Source: Aspidiotus rigidus
Lineage: Eukaryota > Arthropoda > Insecta > Hemiptera > Diaspididae
DNA: 64,000 nucleotides
Direction: 5' to 3'
NCBI GenBank assembly: GCA_035079385.1
Contig: JAVHKY010000063.1
Location: forward strand, 1,488,001-1,552,000
Shown here piece after piece: positions 57,550 through 64,000 of the stretch; the first letter of the stretch is position 1; the number at the start of each line of letters is the position of its first letter. The notes under the pieces are model-generated. The model saw only the letters and a program-made list of their open reading frames with translations, had not been told where the DNA came from and made no database searches. The position numbers were made by a program, and so were the translations under genes.

Positions 57550-58330
57550 ATTAGTTGAAGCAAAAATTACGCGAGTATTTTTGCGAATAATTTTCCAAAG
57601 AAGGGAAGTAGTTCTCGATAAGAGTACCAGAAAAATGATTATACCTAGTCATAGGGCAGAAGAATTTATCCCTAGGAAAAAAAAAATTCGGATCGATAGT
57701 GAGTTAACAAGTAGACCCACCTCTTAGGATCTTGACAGGTTTTCGAAAAAATAACTTACTAGATTGTAAGTTTTCGAAACAGAACCTTGAATGCACATAA
57801 TTATATCTAGCTATATTTTAGAAGATTATAGGATATAATATGAGAAATTGAAATTCTAATTTTTTATTTTACTTTGTTTTTGCAGGTTACATTACCTTCA
57901 TCCTGCGATCACACTGGCAAATGTTCAAGGTAATTAAACATGGTTTTACTTATGTACTCTACTTTCGGATTGTTGAATAATTCTCACAATCACTCTAAAA
58001 AATTTGCGTATTTTATAAACGTTACGTAATTAACAAGTACCTAGTATTGATTGTCAAAAATACGTTTTTCTTTGCGTTACGGTACATAACAGCAAATCAC
58101 AGCAAAGAATTTGATATGCAAAAATGCGAATACTTTTGACGAAAGCATTATTTTCTAGCAAACTCGAGAAAGTAACTGACAATGATGACATGAATAAATG
58201 ATAAATTTAAGTAGAACTAATTCGTTTTATCCGGCATAAGTTATAAATCAGAACAAACAGCAGGAATATCAGCAACAAAGAAAATCAAACATAACATTGA
58301 ATAAGGAAAATTTGTAGTAATTAGAAGAAC
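57550..58330. other. AT-rich intergenic DNA
   Basis: Nothing supported. Confidence 0.45.
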
Positions 58331-58339
58331 GGTGGGGGG

Positions 58340-58480
58340 AGGAGAAAGCCTAGCATACTGAATTTCCCCCCTATGACCTCGAGACCTCTACCCTTTTAAC
58401 CCTGTTTTAAGTTGGAAAAATGAAAGCCTATAGTATCCTGAATTTCACCCCTATGACCACGAGACCACTACCCTAATTCT
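58340..58480. repeat. Two-unit tandem repeat of about 82 bp
   Basis: AAAGCCTAGCATACTGAATT followed by CCCCCCTATGACC recurs 82 bases later as AAAGCCTATAGTATCCTGAA followed by CACCCCTATGACC. Both are followed by CGAGACC and a CTACCCT-type ending. Confidence 0.75.
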
Positions 58481-58489
58481 GAAATCTGC

Positions 58490-61400
58490 GAGTTCATCCC
58501 TCCCCACTCCTGTAACCACGGCATCTTTAACCCAATATACAGCATATTATTATAATGAAAATTTAGTCCGTGAGTGAGACCCCGAAAGTTGGTCGCCCAA
58601 AATGGGCCCAGTCGCCCGCTAAAATAGGCCCTGGACAATATGTATATCCAATGATCATTAGATTGTTTTAAACGTAATTTTTTCGGAGCTCAACTAGAAG
58701 ATCGTATAGAAATTTCGATCTTCGGAGGACATCAATACTTTGACTTCTTGTTGTTCTCGTCAAAAACTGCATTCAGATACAAAATTATATGCGGCGCGTG
58801 TATCTGCAATTTTATTAACGCGTAGTTCAAGCTCGGCAATTCATGTGGGGAAAATAATTTTTATGCACTACATATTAGTAATTATTTATTGTAAATTAAT
58901 TTGTATCAAGAGTGTTTGGAGAAATTCTTTGACATTTGTGTCTTCTTCATAACAATTGAAAAAAAAAATGTTCATAATACAGAAATTAAAAAATAATAAT
59001 AATAAATAAGGAAGAAAAATAAATATGTAAATACAAGTATAATGAACCCAGAACGTGTACTATTCGGTTAAATAATATTAAATAAAAAAAAGAAGAAAAC
59101 TACGCAGAAAAGGGAAACGCACGATAATAGCGTAATATAATAATAATGATGATAATAATTACAACGAAAAGTACGTGTAAAAATGCACTCAAAAGATTGG
59201 TAGAAAGTATGGGTAAACATGGCAATTTAATTAGCTGTGCATAAGAAATGGTTGAAGCTAGGGCAATACAGCGTTAAAAGAAGGGCAGGTAATTAGTTGA
59301 AAATGAGACGTTAAAGAATTTAACGGTTTTGACTGCTATGGTCATACACGTTATAATGCACCAAATATTAGAATGGAACCTGAGTCGTTGTTGATGTGAA
59401 ATCATCATGGAGACACAAGAGATGCTAGAAGTATAAACCGGTTATCGAACTGTATTTTACCTTGATTGGGTGAATGAATTCAAGTAGATTACGGCTGAAT
59501 AAAAAATTAAAGTAGCTCTTTCACTTTTACTGCGGTTGACATTTCTTCATAGTCTTACAAGTTCAATCAAACTAGATTTTGCAGATATATCAGTGTTCGA
59601 GGAAGTTTTTGGGCGTATTTTAACTATTTCTTTCACATTGGTACTCAAAAGGTCGGTCAGTATAGATATGATTTAGGAACGCTTATTTATAAATAAATAG
59701 TTTCACAAAAGATTACAAATTTAATATTACAGAAAAACAGAAAAAATGATTAGAGGTTCATGCAATTTTTAAAATGACAGCGAGGAACCCGCCAGCTTCG
59801 CGGCCACGGCCCTGTGAAAAATAGCATGTCTTATTTTTGTTTTCTTTGTGTTGAAGGGAGTTAACGTATTAGATGTACAAAATTAATTGAAATTGTTTTG
59901 TACAGTCTTGGTGAACGGTGGTGCTTGATTTAGCAATAGGATGAAATAATACACTAAACATCAACAAAAAAACAATTTTTGCCTCCACCCTGGAGAAAAA
60001 TTTACTCCACCAACCATGACTACTACAACTTTGGGTGTATATTAAGTGTATGACATCAACTTTTTGAATGGAACAACCTTCTTGTAGAAGTTTCCTTAGC
60101 AAAAATTGGAAATGATTCTCATGATTGTGAACGAGTACATAAAATGTCAGTCGAAACTCCAAAATAAGTATTCCTCAGCGTACTGTACTGTCAAAAGAGT
60201 TCGGTAATTATTTCCAAACTTTTAAGACAAGACAGTTGTCTTATAGGAAACATCCGAACGTTTGCTGTTTCATTAGATTACTAAAAATGTGAATAGTCAA
60301 TCAAGAAAAGAGCGAAAAATTTTCGATGATAAAATCACTGCTGATCCGAAAAAAGTTGAGAATAGTTACCGAATTCTTCTCTTGGTGCGTGATGAAGTCG
60401 CTGTAGAGACCGGTGAAGCGAGTCTCAATTTTCCACGCATAAGTGTCGATAATTTTAAGAGAATCAGACTTAGACACTTGATATGTCTCCTCAGTATGTA
60501 TTTTCACGTCGCTGAAATACGTTATCTTTTTGACTATGAGTATGTTTATGTTATTCAATTAGAAACAAAATTAGCTATACAAAATTATTTACCAATACAT
60601 ATTTCTGTGGATTGAGATTTATTTAGAATCGATTCTGTACATATGAAATTAATCTGAACGGCGACCGGTACCTACAATTATATGCACGTATATCGATTTT
60701 CTACCATAACAAAATCATCACACCCTGACACACGAATTGCGGCAGGTTAGCGCAGTCGTTTCGCTGATGACCTAGCGTTAAATTTGTCAATTATAATTAT
60801 AAATCATTCCACGAAATACCACTGTATAAATAGTCGCTCTCGGGATTTGCTTTTCTCATTATATGGTGAGAATGTTGCGGTTTCTTTCTTTCGTTCTACC
60901 TATATGTTTACACTCGCTGAGTTCGCGAAATGCCATCGCTTGTATTCAAATGAATAGAAACAAACATACTTAAAAGATCTGTTCCGCCGTCGTTAGAAGG
61001 TATGTATTCAACGAGGAAAGAAAGTCATAAAAATTACAGTGATTTATTACATTTACGTTTTGAAAACATGATAGAGGATTAGGAAATAAATAAAAATAAA
61101 TAATGGGGAAAAAAGAAAGAATTTTACAATATGTATGATAGAGAAAGATTTTGCCACTGTTGTGCGAAAAAATATCAAAGGAGAAGTTGTATGCATTCAG
61201 GTTTATATAGGGAGTCGAAGAAAGAGAGTGCGCAAGTTCAAAGAAGAAGGGAGCCATATTAGCAGAGAGGAATAAAGGTGTAACAAAGACGGAAGACTGA
61301 TCGTCATTCGCGTACGCGTTGTATCAGTTAGCGGAAGTAGTCTAAGAATGGTGGTTGAAAGATGCGCGCTTCCATTTCATTGACTCACGCTGCGCGTCTT

Positions 61401-61500
61401 AGTGTACGTCCACATATTTTTGGCCAAGTACGTCTCGAGCCGCGCGCTTCCATTGTGAGAGTAGCACGCGAGTTAGTCATTTTGTGGTTATAACGATAGG
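58490..61500. other. AT-rich intergenic DNA
   Basis: No supported gene. Open frames at 59869-60162 (minus) and 60289-60615 (plus) lack recognisable motifs. A TATAAATA at 60825 is an isolated match. Confidence 0.45.
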
Positions 61501-62468
61501 GTGAGGGTGATTTAAGTAATAGCGATGGCGCTGAGAATTGCGAAATATTTTTTGTGCTTCTGTACCTATGATATTAGGAGATTGAATCATTTCAATCTAA
61601 GCATTTGCTAATACATACAAAAATTTGAACGAAAATCAAGAAGATGACTTTGTAATTACATAGGTAAAAATCAGGAATGAGTTGCGGCGCAATAAAAGAG
61701 TGTAAAACATGAAGATAACGAATAAAATAAACGCAAAGTGAGTGTAGTGTACTTGAATATCAATTATGATGGTGGGATAGAACAGAAGAGAAATGTTTAA
61801 AATGTAATTTTGTCTTGACTTCACGTCGCCCATTTTGATGTGGGAAGAAGCTGTCGATTGGGACTGAGAAAAATTCATGCATATTTTGAAGTTTCTTGAA
61901 ACATTGAAAATCGTGCCAAAAATTGATAACGTATTCTCGTAGGATGTTCGCAACGATGCACATGAAGCTTTACCTCTACTATAATTATACCGATTGATGA
62001 CGCGTTCGTATTCCGCAACATCCCCGAGGCGAAGGCGTGTATTTAATTAGCTCGAATATGTCGACTCGTTTCTTAGTATAATAGTAATCAGAGAAAGAAT
62101 GAAGAAAGTCGACGTGCTTAAGATAGAACGAAAACATCGAGTCGAAATTTCTTCACATAGAGCTTAGCAAATAGGTGTGCTCGCGCGCGCGCGCGCGTCG
62201 TGTATATGCGTGTGTGCTTGTGTTTGTGTGGACTGTAGGTACGCGTGCGTATCGTTTGGAACGTGTCTCGAATGTTGGTGTATTTTACAGCACGTAAAAG
62301 AGTTACGCCTTCGGAAAGAGACGGCAAAGGTACATGTCACCGTTTCCTCGTAGGATTACGTATTATGATTCTCAACCGCAGTTCTCACTACTCGATAATG
62401 CGATAGCGGCTACAGTAATGAGTTCAGTGTCGCGCCGTAAGATAGCGCACATAATCACAGTCGTAGTG

Positions 62469-62499
<31 letters not shown>

Positions 62500-63748
62500 C
62501 CGTCATCGTCGTCGGTACCGTGCCGAAAATATTCAAAACGCGGCGTGCACGTTTCAGTCACAACGCGAGAGAGAAACCGACAGTCAGTGTCGCGATTCGC
62601 GCCGCTAACAGTAGTCACGAAAATCTATCGCGAATTTTTATCAATCGTGATCCGTTCTAAATACGAGTCGAGTTCGGGTACGCGTTACCGAGTACAAATT
62701 TTTCTCTTTTCTTCTACCTTTTTATTTTTTTCTTCTTCGTTTCGTGAGTGATAGCGTGATCGGTAGTTCGAATTTGGATAATTGAGTTAAACAGAAGAAA
62801 AGGTACAAGATTTACATATAAAAAGAGGAAAAGAAAAAGGAAAGAAAAAAAAAAGAAAAAAAAAAGAAAAAAAGAAGTGAATGTGTCGAACGATATAGTA
62901 GGGTTTTCAGTTTTCGAAGTAAACTGAGAGAAAACAAACCCTCGTCGGACTTTCTTTAATTTTGCTTCGATTTGTATGTGCACCGGCGACTGATTCATTT
63001 ATAAACATGAATTCGTTGAAGGGCCCTTCAGCACGAATATCGTTTTAATAGAGAAACTGTAACCAGGAAGTAAAGATTCAAAGAAAGAAAAAAAAAAAAA
63101 AAAGAAAAGAAAAGAAGAAGAAGAAGAAGAAGAAGAGAAGAAAGAAAAGAGGTTTCGTTTTATGTTTCAAGGATGTTTGCTCAATTTTCCTTTCACAGTC
63201 GTATAAATTACTGATTACAGTAGAATGATTCTTCCAATATCTTTATGGAGACGATTCCAGTGAATAATTGCTTGAATTCGCGTTACGTTTCGTGCTAGTG
63301 AAACGATATAATACCAACAAAACTAACGATGTGATTTGTTTTATTGAATATTATCTCTTTCTTTTTTTTTTTTTCCTAATCTCATCTGCTTTATTGATTC
63401 TAGTCAATGTGCTTCGAAAAAGCGTTATAATTGTATTTAATTTCTGTCAATACTTTGAACTAATTCGTTGCTCCTATTTTTTGTTTTTTTTTTCTTTTGT
63501 TTGTTTCTTTCTCTGGCTGGTGTTGTCTTCGTTATCAACTACGTGCGTGCTTGTACCTTACCGGTTACTTCTTCCGCTTCATCATTTGGAATCTCTGATA
63601 CGTCGGTCTTGGCCGACCTTAATTCCAACGTACGTCTTCCATATCACGCAAAATTATCATCATCGGTGACCTTGGGGACGCCGGGGCTCCACTTTATGGG
63701 GAGCATGACGTCGCCGCTGCAGGGTGCCCTGGGGGCAGTTGGTGGAGC
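61500..63748 (+). other. Probable promoter region and long 5' leader of the right-edge gene
   Basis: CpG content rises, and several simple repeats lie close together: (CG)n at 62183-62198, (GTA)n at 62466-62499, purine-rich runs at 62815-62880, and (AAG)n near 63088-63150. Arthropod initiator-like TCAGT motifs occur at about 62425, 62555 and 62583. Open frames through these repeats, such as poly-Val at 62334-62660, are artefacts. Which initiator is used, and whether an intron is present, cannot be told. Confidence 0.4.
62466..62499. repeat. (GTA)n microsatellite
   Basis: About eleven GTA units lie in the leader region. Confidence 0.9.
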
Positions 63749-63752
63749 ATGA
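63705..63752 (+). other. Upstream ORF overlapping the candidate start codon
   Basis: ATG at 63705 encodes MTSPLQGALGAVGGA and stops at TGA 63750-63752. That stop overlaps both ATGs of the following frame in the sequence ATGATGA. The same frame is open further upstream to an ATG at 63468. Such overlap often lowers or conditions translation of the main frame; that effect is inferred. Confidence 0.35.
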
Positions 63753-64000
63753 TGAACGGCGGAGGACCACTGTACGACGAGCCTCCGCCTCCACCATCAG
63801 CGTTACCTTTATCGCACATTAAATCGTCACCGTCACCCTCCACAACTCCGGCTATCGCCAGTAGCACCGTAGCGTCGGGTACGTCGTCCACGTCCCCGTC
63901 GTCCGTTACCAGTAACAGTGGACCGTTACATATACCGGCGAAAAGACTAGTCGCGTCGTATGGCGCAGATTGCGTGGATGGTGTAGGTGGCGGAGGTAGC
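63749..64000 (+). CDS. N-terminus of a low-complexity, Pro/Ser/Gly-rich protein (partial)
   Basis: 84 codons run from ATG-ATG to the edge in phase. The product starts MMNGGGPLYDEPPPPPSALP, continues with a Ser/Thr/Pro-rich stretch (SSPSPSTTPAIASSTV), then HIPAKRLVASYGADCVDG and a Gly run. Codon third positions are GC-rich, unlike the preceding 40 kb. The frame upstream is open to 63623 but has no ATG, so 63749 is the first possible start unless this is an internal exon. The composition suits the disordered N-terminus of an insect transcription factor or nuclear receptor. No DNA-binding domain is in view, so I give no name. Confidence 0.55.
   Translation, partial: MMNGGGPLYDEPPPPPSALPLSHIKSSPSPSTTPAIASSTVASGTSSTSPSSVTSNSGPLHIPAKRLVASYGADCVDGVGGGGS

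Noticed and set aside
59869..60615. Frames of 97 and 108 codons
   Set aside because: No recognisable domains; lengths are within chance for this much DNA.
60740..60790. tRNA-like stretch (GGTTAGCGCAGTCG)
   Set aside because: Resembles an A box, but no B box or cloverleaf can be made nearby.
62334..62660. 108-codon frame with a poly-Val run
   Set aside because: The Val run is the (GTA)n microsatellite; the flanks have no protein signature. Treated as leader DNA.

Overview
This is an AT-rich metazoan nuclear window, most likely from an insect. The main clues are R1-clade and Dong/R4-type non-LTR retrotransposons, Helitron, Penelope-like and miniature inverted-repeat elements, long simple-sequence tracts, and a host gene starting only at the right edge. 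I cannot name the species; a hymenopteran is a guess. I see no rRNA, tRNA, CRISPR or operon structure.

Positions 1-17587 form a nested retrotransposon block built in one (AAT)n microsatellite. Two nearly identical R1-like elements lie on the minus strand (copy 1 cut by the left edge, copy 2 complete at 10083-17297). Each has ORF1 (coiled coil, Q-rich stretch, three zinc knuckles) and ORF2 (endonuclease, reverse transcriptase, zinc knuckle), joined by a TAATG stop-start overlap. Between them, on the plus strand, is a complete Dong/R4-like element with one intact 1208-codon ORF (Myb-like domain, reverse transcriptase, zinc knuckle, restriction-like endonuclease). All five visible element ends abut (AAT)n. 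Copy 2 ORF2 is interrupted by a 399-bp solo-LTR-like insertion with a 5-bp target duplication (GTGGT); removing it restores the frame.

Positions 17588-61500 are mostly gene-poor DNA with decayed and nested mobile elements: a RNase H-type non-LTR remnant split by a Ginger-like TIR element and by a Penelope-like tail (19900-21935); an R1 fragment split by a Penelope-like GIY-YIG fragment (22622-23975); a Helitron Rep remnant (28.2-28.7 kb); several MITEs with clear inverted repeats, one with a perfect 9-bp target duplication; a 1028-bp non-autonomous Helitron (49041-50068); a second Dong/R4-type fragment (56.45 kb); and a PHD-like zinc-finger ORF1-type fragment (57.15 kb). A candidate small single-exon host gene (91 codons, minus strand, with a downstream AATAAA) lies at 51974-52249.

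Positions 61500-64000 are richer in CpG and simple repeats and lead into the start of a low-complexity, Pro/Ser/Gly-rich reading frame at 63749 that runs off the right edge. It looks like the N-terminus of a regulatory protein with a long 5' leader.
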